Under the pieces are notes generated by a model, which worked only from the letters and a program-made list of their open reading frames with translations, did no database searches and had not been told where the DNA came from. Shown here in pieces: positions 26,240 to 35,205 of a DNA stretch of 64,000 bases. The stretch spans positions 62,001 to 126,000 of the forward strand of contig NZ_FNGD01000005.1 in assembly GCF_900102895.1 (NCBI RefSeq). The letters are read 5' to 3'. Position 1 is the stretch's first letter. Each line of letters begins with the position of its first letter. The position numbers and the translations under genes were made by a program. This DNA is from Arthrobacter sp. ov407. Lineage in GTDB: Bacteria; Actinomycetota; Actinomycetes; Actinomycetales; Micrococcaceae.

Positions 26240-26680
26240 CTAGGGCGTTTCCGCGTGAAAGCGGGCGACGTAGCGCCGCTGCCCCGGAGTCTCCACTGTC
26301 CGGCGCCGGTATTTGCGGCGGACATAGGACACCGCCTGGGCGGGCGGGACTCCATCCAGGACGGCGATGCAGGCCAGTGCGGTTCCGGTCCTGCCGATGC
26401 CGCGCCAGCAGGCCACTTCAACCCGCTCGGACTCGGCCCGGCGCCAGGCCTCCCGGAATGCGTCGACGGCGTCTTGGTGGTTGGCGGGCAGCCGCAGGTC
26501 GGGCCAGAGCAGCCACCTGGACTCCCATTCCACCCGGGGCGGCTGTTTGCCCAGCAGGTAGAGGCCGAAGTCAGGAAGCGGACCCTCGGGCAGCGCGTAG
26601 TGCAGCCCACGGCCGCGGACGCTCCGGCCGGACGGAAGGACCAGGACGCCGTCCTGGGATGGCTCCCACGTCTGCTTCAT
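26240..26680 (-). CDS. Protein-tyrosine-phosphatase family protein
   Basis: ATG 26680 gives 146 residues. The single decisive motif is VACWRGIGRTGTALACIAVL (about residues 91-110): the C-x5-R-T phosphate loop of cysteine phosphatases. Upstream, PDFGLYLLGKQPP and WESRWLLWPDLRLP build the fold, and an Asp (general acid) could lie in LWPDLRLP. Substrates are unknown; related small actinobacterial proteins are annotated as PTP family. It follows the SDR gene by 36 bp on the same strand, and convergent with the oxidoreductase. Confidence 0.85.
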   Translation of the reverse strand: MKQTWEPSQDGVLVLPSGRSVRGRGLHYALPEGPLPDFGLYLLGKQPPRVEWESRWLLWPDLRLPANHQDAVDAFREAWRRAESERVEVACWRGIGRTGTALACIAVLDGVPPAQAVSYVRRKYRRRTVETPGQRRYVARFHAETP

Positions 26681-26715
26681 GCTCCAGATCGTAGTCCTTC
26701 CGCCGGGGCGCGCGG

Positions 26716-27633
26716 TCAGCGGTAGCCGGCGGCATCGGCGTCGAGCCCCGCCTCCTGGACTTCCACGAGGTATCTCCAGCAGTCCGGCTGCGAGCCGTCG
26801 GCGTCGGTGAAACCGTACTCGCGCGCCAGCGCGCCGGAGGAATAGGAGCCGCCCGTGCGGCTGAGCACGTTGGGGTCCGCCGCCAGGGCCGCGACCGCAC
26901 GCCCGACGAACAGCGGGCTTTCCGAGATCGCGGCAAAGTGCGGTTGCGTGCTGGCGGCCTCCCGCCAGTTCGCCTCCGTGACGCCAAAGTGTTCGAGCAT
27001 CATCTCGGAGCGCATCCAGCCGGGCGTCAGTGCCAGGGCGGTGCACCCGGACGGTTTCAGCTCCTCGGCCTGGCTGAACGCCAGGCGGATCACCGCGGTC
27101 TTGACGAGGTCGTAAAACACGGACACCCGGTAGTGCTGTGCGTTGTATTCGCGGGTGCCGTCGGTCATTTCCACCACCAGGCCGCCGGGGCGGCGCGTGA
27201 GCAGCGGGAGAGCGAAGTGGCTGGTTATGAGGTGGGTGTCGAGGCCAAGATGGAGCATCTGCAGCCCGGCATTGAGATCGTGGGCCCAGAGTGGAGTGTT
27301 CCATTCAATGAGGTCCTCTCCGCCCCAGATGTCGTTCACGAGAATGTCCAGCCGGCCTTGTTCCGCGTCGATCCGTTGGACCAGGGCTTCCACCTCGGCG
27401 GCCTGGCGGTGGTCGACGGCGACGGCGATCCCGGTGCCGCCCGCGGCGCTGACGAGAGCGGCCGTCTCTTCGATCGTTTCGGGCCGGTTGTAGTCGGAGC
27501 GGTGGCGGGAGGTGGTGCGGCCGGTGCAGTACACCACTGCTCCTGCCTCGCCGAGGGCGACGGCGGTGCCGCGGCCCCCGCCGCGCGTGGCCCCGGCGAC
27601 GAGAGCGACCCTGCCCGACAACGCTCGAACCAT
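26716..27633 (-). CDS. SDR family oxidoreductase
   Basis: A 305-residue short-chain dehydrogenase. Cofactor loop VAGATRGGGRGTAVALGEAG (about residues 11-30) and the following YCTGRTT favour NADP. Catalytic YDLVK (about residue 162) gives the Y-x3-K pair, and PGWMRSEMML follows. The inserted WGGEDLIEWNTPLW region and the C-terminal extension after about residue 250 are typical of a distinct actinobacterial SDR subgroup. Substrate unknown. It lies 63 bp after the alpha/beta hydrolase gene on the same strand. Confidence 0.88.
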   Translation of the reverse strand: MVRALSGRVALVAGATRGGGRGTAVALGEAGAVVYCTGRTTSRHRSDYNRPETIEETAALVSAAGGTGIAVAVDHRQAAEVEALVQRIDAEQGRLDILVNDIWGGEDLIEWNTPLWAHDLNAGLQMLHLGLDTHLITSHFALPLLTRRPGGLVVEMTDGTREYNAQHYRVSVFYDLVKTAVIRLAFSQAEELKPSGCTALALTPGWMRSEMMLEHFGVTEANWREAASTQPHFAAISESPLFVGRAVAALAADPNVLSRTGGSYSSGALAREYGFTDADGSQPDCWRYLVEVQEAGLDADAAGYR

Positions 27634-27696
27634 GCTTTCACTACTTTCCGCCGGGGAACCATCCCGGGATCAGGCCGCCCATCGCCAGCGGACACT

Positions 27697-28611
27697 TCAT
27701 GGCGACCGCAGGTCATCGAGGAGCCGTTGCAGGTACTCGGGCCGCTCGATATTGGCGAAGTGGCCGCAACCCGGGATCGTGACGAGCTGGGCGTGCGGGA
27801 CTATTTCGGCCAGCCGGTTCAGGTCAGACGGAGGCGTGAACACATCGCTGTCCCCGCGCGTCGCGAGTACCGGGCAGCGGATGCCGCGCCACTGGCCAAA
27901 GTCGTAGTGCGCCGCGGCGCGGGCCGCCGCGGAGAAGCTGGCTGGCCGGGCGTCGTCGCCCAGCCCGCGGATCACCCCGGCCGATATGGTTGCGGGATCT
28001 GCGAAGAACGGGGACAACACCAGTCCCGTCACGGGTGTGCTGCCGACTGCTCGGACCAGCGCCGGCGCTGCCGGACCCAGGGCCGCCACGGAGCGCATGA
28101 GCAGCAGCATGCCGACAAACGCCGGGAAGCTGGCCAGGCTGTGTAGAGGCCGCCTGGCCGCCTCGGACACGCCGAATGTGGTGGCCGAAATGGTGGCGAC
28201 GCTGGCCGTCCGGTCCGGCCAGGCCGCGGCAATGTGCAATGCCAGGAATCCTCCCATGGAGTGGCCCACCAGGTTCCATCGCCGGTAGCCGAGCGAGTTC
28301 AAAACGTCGGTGACAACCTGTGCCATCGCCTCGATACTGAAATGTTCCAGCCGGGCGCCCTTCGTGGATTCGCCCCAGCCCGGCAGATCAATCAGCACGC
28401 GGTCATGGGCCGGAGGCCCGGAAAGTATCGGCGGAAAGGAAGTCCAGGATCCCGCGGCGCCGTGAAGGTAGACATCCGCTGTGCCGGGCGCGGGACACCG
28501 GCTTCCGGTGCCGTGCTGGACCCGCACCGTGCAGGAGCCCAGTTCCGTCGGGAGGACGTGCCGCCGCAGCGTCGCCGCTCCATTGCGGTCGGGTTCGTGT
28601 TGAACGCTCAT
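27697..28611 (-). CDS. Alpha/beta hydrolase
   Basis: ATG 28611 (AGGAG six bases upstream; an upstream GTG at 28617 is less well placed) gives 304 residues. The nucleophile elbow is VGHSMGGFLALHIAAAWPDR (about residues 117-136); the oxyanion loop YLHGAAGSWTSF (about 50) and acid/His pairs are in DSDVFTPPSDL and PGCGHFANIERPEYLQ. It is a serine hydrolase of the esterase/meta-cleavage-hydrolase class with unknown substrate. It diverges from the iclR gene over 341 bp that contain the iclR operators. Confidence 0.9.
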   Translation of the reverse strand: MSVQHEPDRNGAATLRRHVLPTELGSCTVRVQHGTGSRCPAPGTADVYLHGAAGSWTSFPPILSGPPAHDRVLIDLPGWGESTKGARLEHFSIEAMAQVVTDVLNSLGYRRWNLVGHSMGGFLALHIAAAWPDRTASVATISATTFGVSEAARRPLHSLASFPAFVGMLLLMRSVAALGPAAPALVRAVGSTPVTGLVLSPFFADPATISAGVIRGLGDDARPASFSAAARAAAHYDFGQWRGIRCPVLATRGDSDVFTPPSDLNRLAEIVPHAQLVTIPGCGHFANIERPEYLQRLLDDLRSP

Positions 28612-28845
28612 GGTCACTCCTGGTCCTAGCCTCTAAATCGTCTCTGAAACTGATTCGGAGCAGTAGGGGTACCGGACCGGCCGCTGCTGCCGCAGCCGGC
28701 GGACTGGTGCTGCCTCAACGGTAATCCGGTGTTTTGGCTCTGGGGAAGGGCCAAAAGGAACACCCGAACGGGGCTTGCTTGGATTTTTTGCACCGCTGTC
28801 ATTTGACTGAAAGTCCCCGGCACCAGCCACAGGCACGCGCAAGGT

Positions 28846-28861
28846 GTCCGGAATCCCAGAC
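28846..28861. promoter_or_regulatory. Proposed IclR operator, site 1
   Basis: GTCCGGAATCCCAGAC is an imperfect 16-bp palindrome of the form GTCYGG-N4-CCRGAC, 92 bp before the iclR start. Near-identical copies lie before hutU and hutG, which is the argument for it being the binding site. Confidence 0.6.
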
Positions 28862-28912
28862 ATTGGTTACTGTGGGAGGCTGTCAGTTGTGCGGCGTCGG
28901 GCGCATGCTTAA

Positions 28913-28928
28913 GTACGGGATACCGGAC
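28913..28928. promoter_or_regulatory. Proposed IclR operator, site 2
   Basis: GTACGGGATACCGGAC matches the same palindrome with one mismatch in the left half. It ends 24 bases before ATG 28953, so binding would block iclR transcription or early elongation: autoregulation. Confidence 0.5.
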
Positions 28929-28952
28929 ACCGCCCGACCCTGAAGAGGATCC

Positions 28953-29873
28953 ATGCCACCCACCAGCACCGTCGTGAGCCCCGCCGCCGCGACTCCGCCA
29001 GCAGTCCCCGCAGCGCCTGACGCGCCCGTGGGTCAGTCCGCCACGCACGCCGCCGGCACGCCTGCGCCCAAAGCCGCCCGCAGGACCGCCGGCGCCAAGG
29101 TGGCGTCGAAGGTGCCGGCCGCCGAAAACACCCTGCGCATCCTCAAGCTGCTGGCCTCCCGGCGCGGACCGATGGCGGCGTCGAACATTGCCACCGCGTT
29201 GGGACTGCCGCGCTCCAGCGTCTACCACCTGCTCGGAGTGATGGAAGCGAACGGCTTCGTGCTCCATCTGCATGAGGAGCAGCGCTACGGCCTGGGCATC
29301 AGCGCGTTCGAGCTCAGCTCGGCCTATTCCCGGCAGGAGCCGCTGTCCCGGCTGGGCCGGCCGATGCTCGCCTCGCTCGTGGACGTGATTGGCGAAAGCG
29401 CGCATCTCGCCGTGCTGCACGGCCGCGACGTGCTCTATATCGTGGAGGAGCGGGCCAAGAACCGGCCGTCCCTGGTGACCGACGTCGGCGTCCGGCTGCC
29501 CAGCCATCTCACCGCCAGCGGGCGGGCCATCCTCGCCGCGCTGCCGAAGTCCCAGGTGCGGGCGCTGTACCCGAACGCCGCCGCCTTCACGGCCCGGCAC
29601 GAAACCGAATCGCCCATCATGAAGTACTCCGCACTGTCCTCCCATCTGGACCAGGTCCGGCAGCGCGGCTACGCCACCGAACACGGCGAGGTGACCCCCG
29701 GATTCGGCTCGATCGCCGCCGCCGTGACCGACCACGTGGGGTGGCCCACCGCCGCCGTCGCCGTGACCTTCCTCGAGGACAAGCTGCCCCCGGACCAGTG
29801 GCCGGCCCTGGCCGCCCGGGTCCAGAAGGTCGCCGACGAGCTCTCGGTCCGGATCCACGGCCGCCCCGCCTGA
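28953..29873 (+). CDS. IclR family regulator, probable control of histidine utilisation
   Basis: A 306-residue IclR protein. After a disordered Ala/Pro-rich arm (about residues 1-50) the winged helix reads AAENTLRILKLLASRRGPMA, SNIATALGLPRSSVYHLLGV (about 52-92), followed by the GAF-like effector domain (ESAHLAVLHGRDVLYIVEER, about 148). The effector is unknown; urocanate or histidine would be logical. The gene is separated from hutU only by the IS30 element, and 16-bp palindromes precede iclR, hutU and hutG. GAAGAGG precedes ATG 28953. Confidence 0.9.
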   Translation: MPPTSTVVSPAAATPPAVPAAPDAPVGQSATHAAGTPAPKAARRTAGAKVASKVPAAENTLRILKLLASRRGPMAASNIATALGLPRSSVYHLLGVMEANGFVLHLHEEQRYGLGISAFELSSAYSRQEPLSRLGRPMLASLVDVIGESAHLAVLHGRDVLYIVEERAKNRPSLVTDVGVRLPSHLTASGRAILAALPKSQVRALYPNAAAFTARHETESPIMKYSALSSHLDQVRQRGYATEHGEVTPGFGSIAAAVTDHVGWPTAAVAVTFLEDKLPPDQWPALAARVQKVADELSVRIHGRPA

Positions 29874-29905
29874 CCCCATGCCCCACCGCCCCCTTCCACA
29901 CCCCG

Positions 29906-29918
29906 GTTGCGCTATCAC
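29906..29918 (+). repeat. IS30 left terminal inverted repeat
   Basis: GTTGCGCTATCAC, the exact complement of the right end at 31228-31240. Confidence 0.9.
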
Positions 29919-29984
29919 CTAGCGCTGCCATTCCCCCGGCAAATTCATATGGTCGCAGCAACGCTCTGATTGATGGAGCGTTAG

Positions 29985-31175
29985 ATGGTCAATGTGTTTT
30001 CCCTGGATGCGCGCACTGAGTTCTTCGATCTGGTGTGCTCGGGGATGTCGATTCTTGCTGCGGCCCGGTGTGTCGGGGCCACGCATGGGACCGGGAGGAA
30101 CTGGTGGGCCCAGTCTGGCCAGATGATGACTGTGAGCATGGGGCCCGTCGGGGGTCTTTCGGATCCGGCCCCTTCCCCGGAGGGGCCGGGCGGGCGGGCC
30201 TTGAACCTGGCTGAGCGGGGGATGATCCAGATGGGCCGGCGCAGCGGGCTCAGTTACGCCAGGATTGGCGAGGCGATCGGCCGCAACAAGTCCGTGGTCT
30301 GGCGCGAGGTGAACCGCAACACCGGCACGGACGGGGAGTACTACGCCTCGGTGGCCCATGCGAGGGCCCACCAGGCCCGGCGCCGGCCCAAGCCGCTGAA
30401 ACTGGTCCAGGACGAGGCGCTCTGCCGGCTGATCGGGGTGTGGATGGATGACGGGTGGAGCCCGAAACTGATCTCGGCCATGTTGGCGTTCTACTTCGCC
30501 GGTGATCAGACTATGCAGGTGAGCCACGAGACGATCTATCAGGCGTTATACGTTCAAACCCGCGGAAGTCTGCGGGCGGACCTGGCGGAGAAGCTGTCCC
30601 TGAAGCGGAAGCAACGTGTTCCCCACACCGCGGACCGGCACGCGAACAGTCCCTACAAGGAAGCGTTCAAGATCAGTGAGCGCCCCGCCGATGCCCAGGA
30701 GCGGGCGGTCCCCGGGCACTGGGAGGGGGACCTCATCATCGGCTCCGACGGGACAGCGATCGGCACCCTCGTCGAACGCTCGACCCGGTTCACGATCCTC
30801 CTCCACCTCCCCGGGAATCACACCGCCGACACCGTTGCGGCCGCGATGATCCGGGAGATGGGCCAGCTCCCGGATCACCTGCGGCGCTCGATCACCTGGG
30901 ACCGCGGCTCGGAACTCGCCGAGTATGCCCGGATCCAGACCGCGCTGGACACCACGCTCTACTTCTGCGACCCGCACTCACCCTGGCAACGCGGGTCCAA
31001 CGAGAACACCAACCGCCTCCTCAGGTTCTGGTTCGAGAAAGGCTCGGACCTCTCCGTCCACACCCCCGAGGACCTCCGCCGGGTCGCCGCGAAACTCAAC
31101 CGCCGGCCCCGGCCAACCCTCAACCTCGAAACCCCAGCCAACCGGCTGAACCAGCTGCTACAAGCGGCGGCTTAA
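29985..31175 (+). CDS. IS30 family transposase
   Basis: A 396-residue, uninterrupted DDE transposase. Order: an N-terminal helix-turn-helix region, a second HTH (ALNLAERGMIQMGRRSGLSY, then ARIGEAIGRNKSVVWREVNR, about residues 73-112), and the catalytic core with GHWEGDLIIG (Asp, about 243), SITWDRGSEL (Asp, about 302) and DPHSPWQRGSNENTNRLLR (Glu, about 343), all three acidic residues present. It is therefore probably active. ATG 29985 starts the frame inside the left end. Confidence 0.93.
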   Translation: MVNVFSLDARTEFFDLVCSGMSILAAARCVGATHGTGRNWWAQSGQMMTVSMGPVGGLSDPAPSPEGPGGRALNLAERGMIQMGRRSGLSYARIGEAIGRNKSVVWREVNRNTGTDGEYYASVAHARAHQARRRPKPLKLVQDEALCRLIGVWMDDGWSPKLISAMLAFYFAGDQTMQVSHETIYQALYVQTRGSLRADLAEKLSLKRKQRVPHTADRHANSPYKEAFKISERPADAQERAVPGHWEGDLIIGSDGTAIGTLVERSTRFTILLHLPGNHTADTVAAAMIREMGQLPDHLRRSITWDRGSELAEYARIQTALDTTLYFCDPHSPWQRGSNENTNRLLRFWFEKGSDLSVHTPEDLRRVAAKLNRRPRPTLNLETPANRLNQLLQAAA

Positions 31176-31227
31176 ACCCCGGCGTTGCTGCGACTACTTG
31201 ACTTTGCCCCCGTTTTAGCAACCGGAA

Positions 31228-31240
31228 GTGATAGCGCAAC
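31228..31240 (-). repeat. IS30 right terminal inverted repeat
   Basis: GTGATAGCGCAAC, the exact complement of the left end at 29906-29918. Confidence 0.9.
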
Positions 31241-31255
31241 GGGGGGAGGGGGAGG

Positions 31256-31271
31256 GTCTGGAATCCCGGAC
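31256..31271. promoter_or_regulatory. Proposed IclR operator before hutU
   Basis: GTCTGGAATCCCGGAC is a 16-bp palindrome (GTCYGG-N4-CCRGAC) 127 bp before the hutU start and 15 bp after the IS30 right end. It differs from the iclR site 1 at only two positions, in the half-sites. Confidence 0.65.
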
Positions 31272-31398
31272 AGCACCCCCGCGGTGGGCCTGTTTCCACG
31301 GCCTCGAAGGGGCTTTAGTTGATACAGAACCTCATTCCTCCCGATTCACCCAGCACAGACACCAGCCAGCACCACATCCAGCAACAAAGGAGACCCTC

Positions 31399-33117
31399 AT
31401 GGCACCCGCCGATTTCACCACCGGTGCCCGCCCGGTCAAAGCAGCCCGCGGCACCGAGCTCACCGCCAAGAGCTGGCAGACGGAAGCCCCGCTGCGCATG
31501 CTCATGAACAACCTCGACCCCGAGGTCGCCGAGCGCCCCGATGACCTGGTGGTCTACGGCGGCACCGGCCGCGCCGTCCGGTCCTGGGCCGCGTTCGACG
31601 CGATCACCCGCACCCTGGAAACCATGGAAAAGGACGAGACCCTTCTGGTCCAGTCCGGCAAGCCGGTGGGCGTCTTCCGCACCAACGAATGGGCGCCGCG
31701 CGTGCTGCTGGCTAACTCCAACCTCGTCGGCGACTGGGCTAACTGGCCCGAGTTCCGCCGGCTCGAGGCCGAGGGCCTGATGATGTACGGCCAGATGACC
31801 GCCGGCTCCTGGATCTACATCGGCACCCAGGGCATCCTGCAGGGCACCTTTGAGACCTTCGCGGCAATCGCCCGCAAGCTCACCGGGGACGAGAACGGCA
31901 CGCTCGCCGGCACCCTGACCCTCACCGGCGGCTGCGGCGGCATGGGCGGCGCCCAGCCGCTCGCCGTCACCCTGAACGACGGCGCCTGCCTGATTGTCGA
32001 CGTCGACGAAAGCCACCTCCGCCGCCGGGCCGGCAAGCGATACCTCGACGAGGTCGAAACGGACCTCGACACCGCGATCGCCAAGGTCCTCAAGGCCAAG
32101 GAAGAGCGCCGCGGCTGGTCCGTGGGCTACGTCGGCAACGCCGCCGAGGTCTTCCCCGAGATCCTGCGCCGACACAATGCCGGCGAGCTCACCGTGGATA
32201 TCGTCACCGACCAGACCTCCGCGCACGACCCCCTGAGCTACCTGCCCGAGGGAATCACGGTCGAGGAATGGCACCGCGAGGCCGCCGCCGATCCCGAAGG
32301 CTTCACCAAGAAGGCCCAGGCCTCGATGGCCAAGCACGTCCAGGCCATGGTCGAGTTCCAGGACGCCGGCGCCGAGGTCTTCGACTACGGCAACTCCATC
32401 CGTGACGAGGCCCGCAAGGGCGGCTACAACCGCGCTTTCGAATTCCCCGGCTTCGTCCCGGCCTACATCCGCCCGCTGTTCTGCGAGGGCCTCGGCCCGT
32501 TCCGCTGGGTTGCCCTCTCCGGTGACCCCGAGGACATCGCGGTCACGGATGCCGCCATTAAAAACCTCTTCCCCGAGAACAAGCACCTGCACCGTTGGAT
32601 CGACGCCGCGCAGGAACGCGTCGAGTTCGAGGGCCTGCCGGCCCGCATCTGCTGGCTGGGCTATGGCGAACGCGCCAAGGCCGGCCTGCTGTTCAACCAG
32701 CTCGTCAAGGAAGGCAAGGTCAAGGCGCCCATCGTGATCGGCCGCGACCACCTCGACTCCGGCTCCGTCGCCTCCCCGTACCGCGAAACCGAGGCCATGG
32801 CCGACGGCTCCGACGCGATCGCCGACTGGCCGCTGCTCAACGCCCTGCTCAACACCGCCTCGGGCGCCACCTGGGTCTCCCTCCACCACGGCGGCGGCGT
32901 CGGCATCGGCCGCTCGATCCACGCCGGCCAGGTCTCCGTCGCCGACGGCACGGACCTCGCCGCGCAGAAACTCGAACGCCTCCTCACCAACGACCCCGGC
33001 ATGGGCGTCATCCGCCACGCCGACGCCGGCTACGACCGCGCCGTCGAGGTCGCCAAGGAACGCGGCGTCCGCATCCCCATGCAGGAGTCCACAGACTCCG
33101 CAGAAGCAAAGAAGTAG
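31399..33117 (+). CDS. hutU: Urocanate hydratase
   Basis: ATG 31399, preceded by AAAGGAG, gives 572 residues (family about 555). NAD-binding [18 protein letters not shown] begins near residue 175; WLGYGER with its Cys ([14 protein letters not shown], Cys about 418) is the catalytic-loop region. HutU converts urocanate to 4-imidazolone-5-propionate, step two of histidine degradation, in the cytoplasm with tightly bound NAD. The start at 31228 is inside the IS30 end and is rejected. hutH follows after seven bases, so the pair is one operon. Confidence 0.97.
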   Translation: MAPADFTTGARPVKAARGTELTAKSWQTEAPLRMLMNNLDPEVAERPDDLVVYGGTGRAVRSWAAFDAITRTLETMEKDETLLVQSGKPVGVFRTNEWAPRVLLANSNLVGDWANWPEFRRLEAEGLMMYGQMTAGSWIYIGTQGILQGTFETFAAIARKLTGDENGTLAGTLTLTGGCGGMGGAQPLAVTLNDGACLIVDVDESHLRRRAGKRYLDEVETDLDTAIAKVLKAKEERRGWSVGYVGNAAEVFPEILRRHNAGELTVDIVTDQTSAHDPLSYLPEGITVEEWHREAAADPEGFTKKAQASMAKHVQAMVEFQDAGAEVFDYGNSIRDEARKGGYNRAFEFPGFVPAYIRPLFCEGLGPFRWVALSGDPEDIAVTDAAIKNLFPENKHLHRWIDAAQERVEFEGLPARICWLGYGERAKAGLLFNQLVKEGKVKAPIVIGRDHLDSGSVASPYRETEAMADGSDAIADWPLLNALLNTASGATWVSLHHGGGVGIGRSIHAGQVSVADGTDLAAQKLERLLTNDPGMGVIRHADAGYDRAVEVAKERGVRIPMQESTDSAEAKK

Positions 33118-33124
33118 GAACACC

Positions 33125-34717
33125 ATGTCTGTACTGACCCACGAACCGCTCACCGTCACCCTCGGCTCCAGCGGCGTGACCCCCGAAGACGTCGTCGCCG
33201 TCGCCCGCCACGACGCCCACGTGACCATCGCCCAGGACGCCCTCGACGCCGTCGCCAAGGTCCGCGCCCACATCGACGACCTCGCCCACAGCGAGGTCCC
33301 CGCCTACGGCATCTCCACCGGCTTCGGAGCGCTGGCCAACCGGCACATCCCCAACGAGCTTCGCACCCAGCTGCAGAAGTCGCTGATCCGCAGCCACGCC
33401 GCCGGCATGGGCCCGGCCGTGGAACGCGAAGTGGTCCGCGGCATCATGTTCCTGCGCGCCAAGACCCTGGCCTCCGGCCGGACCGGCGTCCGCCCGGTGG
33501 TGCTGCAGACCATGGTGGACGTGCTCAACGCCGGCATCACCCCGGTGGTCCGCGAATTCGGATCCCTCGGCTGCTCGGGGGACCTGGCGCCGCTGTCCCA
33601 CTGCGCCCTGGTCCTGATGGGCGAAGGCGAAGCGACCGGCCCCGACGGTGAGCTTTATGGCACCAAGGGCGGCCGTACCGTCGCCGAACTCCTCGCCGAA
33701 CACGGGATCGAACCCGTCACCCTCGCCGAGAAGGAGGGCCTGGCCCTCGTCAACGGCACGGAGGGCATGCTCGGCATGCTGCTGATGGCCATCGCGGACA
33801 TCCGCCAGTTGCTTACGACGGCGGACATCACCGCCGCGCTCAGCGTCGAGGCGCTGCTCGGCACGGACCAGGTGTTCCTGCCCGAGCTGCACGCAGTCCT
33901 CCGCCCGCACCCGGGCCAGGCCGCCGCTGCCGACAACATGCTCCGGGTCCTGTCCAACTCGCCGATCGTGGCCTCGCACCGGATCAACGACACCAAGGTC
34001 CAGGACGCCTACTCGCTGCGCTGCGCACCGCAGGTGGCCGGCGCGGTCCGCGACACCGTGGACCATGCCGCCATGGTCGCCTCCCGCGAACTGGCCGCCG
34101 CGATCGATAACCCGGTGGTCCTGCCCGACGGCCGGGTCAGCTCCAACGGCAACTTTCACGGCGCCCCGGTGGGCTACGTGCTGGACTTCCTCGCGATCGC
34201 CGTCGCGGACCTGAGCTCCATCGCCGAGCGCCGGACCGACCGGATGCTGGACCCGGCGCGCTCGCACGGGCTGCCGGCCTTCCTGGCCTCGGACCCCGGC
34301 GTCGACTCGGGCCTCATGATCGCCCAGTACACACAGGCCGGCCTGGTTTCGGACAACAAGCGGCTGGCCGTCCCTGCGTCGGTGGACTCGATCCCGAGCT
34401 CGGCGATGCAGGAGGACCACGTCTCCATGGGCTGGCACGCGGCCCGCAAGCTCCGCCGCGCGGTCGAGAACCTGCGCCGCGTCCTGGCGATCGAACTGGT
34501 GACCTCGGCCCGGGCACTGGACATCCGCACCCAGCTCTCCGGCGGCGAACTCACGCCGGGTCCTGCAGGCGCGGCCGTGATCGCTGCGCTGCGCGACGTC
34601 GTCGACGGTCCGGGCACCGATAGGTTCCTGTCGCCGGAGCTTGAGGCGGCGGACGCCCTGGTGGCGTCGGGCAAGGTCCGTGCGGCGGCCGAATCCGCCG
34701 TGGGAAATCTCGCCTGA
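33125..34717 (+). CDS. hutH: Histidine ammonia-lyase
   Basis: The 530-residue enzyme deaminates histidine to urocanate. Family features: GISTGFGALANRHIP (about residue 61), GCSGDLAPLSHCAL (about 149) and GNFHGAPVGYVLDF (about 342). The self-cyclising triad that makes the MIO cofactor reads Cys150-Ser151-Gly152 instead of the usual Ala-Ser-Gly. An alanine-to-cysteine change before the reactive serine is noted below as a finding. It is seven bases after hutU and ends the operon. Confidence 0.96.
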   Translation: MSVLTHEPLTVTLGSSGVTPEDVVAVARHDAHVTIAQDALDAVAKVRAHIDDLAHSEVPAYGISTGFGALANRHIPNELRTQLQKSLIRSHAAGMGPAVEREVVRGIMFLRAKTLASGRTGVRPVVLQTMVDVLNAGITPVVREFGSLGCSGDLAPLSHCALVLMGEGEATGPDGELYGTKGGRTVAELLAEHGIEPVTLAEKEGLALVNGTEGMLGMLLMAIADIRQLLTTADITAALSVEALLGTDQVFLPELHAVLRPHPGQAAAADNMLRVLSNSPIVASHRINDTKVQDAYSLRCAPQVAGAVRDTVDHAAMVASRELAAAIDNPVVLPDGRVSSNGNFHGAPVGYVLDFLAIAVADLSSIAERRTDRMLDPARSHGLPAFLASDPGVDSGLMIAQYTQAGLVSDNKRLAVPASVDSIPSSAMQEDHVSMGWHAARKLRRAVENLRRVLAIELVTSARALDIRTQLSGGELTPGPAGAAVIAALRDVVDGPGTDRFLSPELEAADALVASGKVRAAAESAVGNLA

Positions 34718-34869
34718 GAAGAAACAAAGTGCACGGCGGCTGAACAATTCCCGGCGTCCCCGAAATCTTTGGCGACACGGAAGGCGGGGGCCCGGGAACT
34801 GTAGTACAAATGGAAAGTCCACACCAACGAAGTTGTGGCAAAGAACACATACAAAGGGGTAAGAGTTCT

Positions 34870-35106
34870 ATGAAAGCACGCGGCACGGTACTGTCCAGAC
34901 GCCTTGCATCCGCAGCTACGGTTTCCGACTGGAGCGGCCTCCGGGTCGGCGAACGGGTCGAAATCGTCAAGCACGCACAGGTCATTGCGGCCGGTGAGGT
35001 CGAAGAAGTCTCACTGAGCGGAAATGTGCTCTGGTTGGTCCCCGCCGGGCCGTCCGAGACCCAGCTTTTCCTGCAGTCCGACGGCGTGCAGGTGCGCCGG
35101 GCGTAG
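34870..35106 (+). CDS. Small conserved-looking hypothetical protein
   Basis: ATG 34870 (AAAGGGG about twelve bases upstream) gives 78 residues with a small beta-rich look: LRVGERVEIVKHAQVIAAGE, VEEVSLSGNVLWLVPAG, then TQLFLQSDGVQVRRA. This pattern is seen in small actinobacterial proteins of unknown function that resemble SH3/KOW-like barrels; I cannot name it. It is 152 bp after hutH and followed by a strong bidirectional hairpin. Confidence 0.65.
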   Translation: MKARGTVLSRRLASAATVSDWSGLRVGERVEIVKHAQVIAAGEVEEVSLSGNVLWLVPAGPSETQLFLQSDGVQVRRA

Positions 35107-35123
35107 CTTCAACAGTTCAGTAG

Positions 35124-35188
35124 AAAACCGGGACTAATTCGCCGTTCCGCACCATGGTGGTGTGGTTTTGCGAATTAGCCCCGGTTTT
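35124..35188. terminator. Bidirectional terminator
   Basis: An 19-bp stem with one mismatch (AAAACCGGGACTAATTCGC at 35124-35142; GCGAATTAGCCCCGGTTTT at 35170-35188), flanked by A and T runs, between convergent genes. Confidence 0.85.
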
Positions 35189-35205
35189 TGTCGGTGCGGT
35201 GCTGC

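Larger units (their letters stand above)
29906..31240 (+). mobile_element. IS30-family insertion sequence, complete
   Basis: The 1,335-bp element carries one transposase gene and terminal inverted repeats whose outer 13 bases are perfect (GTTGCGCTATCAC at 29906-29918; its complement at 31228-31240). An inner pair, GCAGCAACGC near 29965 and its complement near 31181, extends the similarity over about 60 bases. No convincing target duplication flanks it. It sits between the iclR 3' end and hutU, 15 bp before the hutU operator copy. Confidence 0.92.

Noticed and set aside
29903..31243. Target-site duplication of the IS30 element
   Set aside because: The bases flanking the ends (CCG before 29906, GGG after 31240) are not direct repeats of 2-3 bp.
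31315..33273. Long reverse-strand reading frame opposite hutU
   Set aside because: It overlaps the clear, well-supported hutU and hutH genes, lacks any recognisable domain, and exists because of high GC; same reasoning for the long frame opposite the MHS transporter/bdhA (19636-21777) and those opposite hutH and the universal stress protein/PEP synthase genes.
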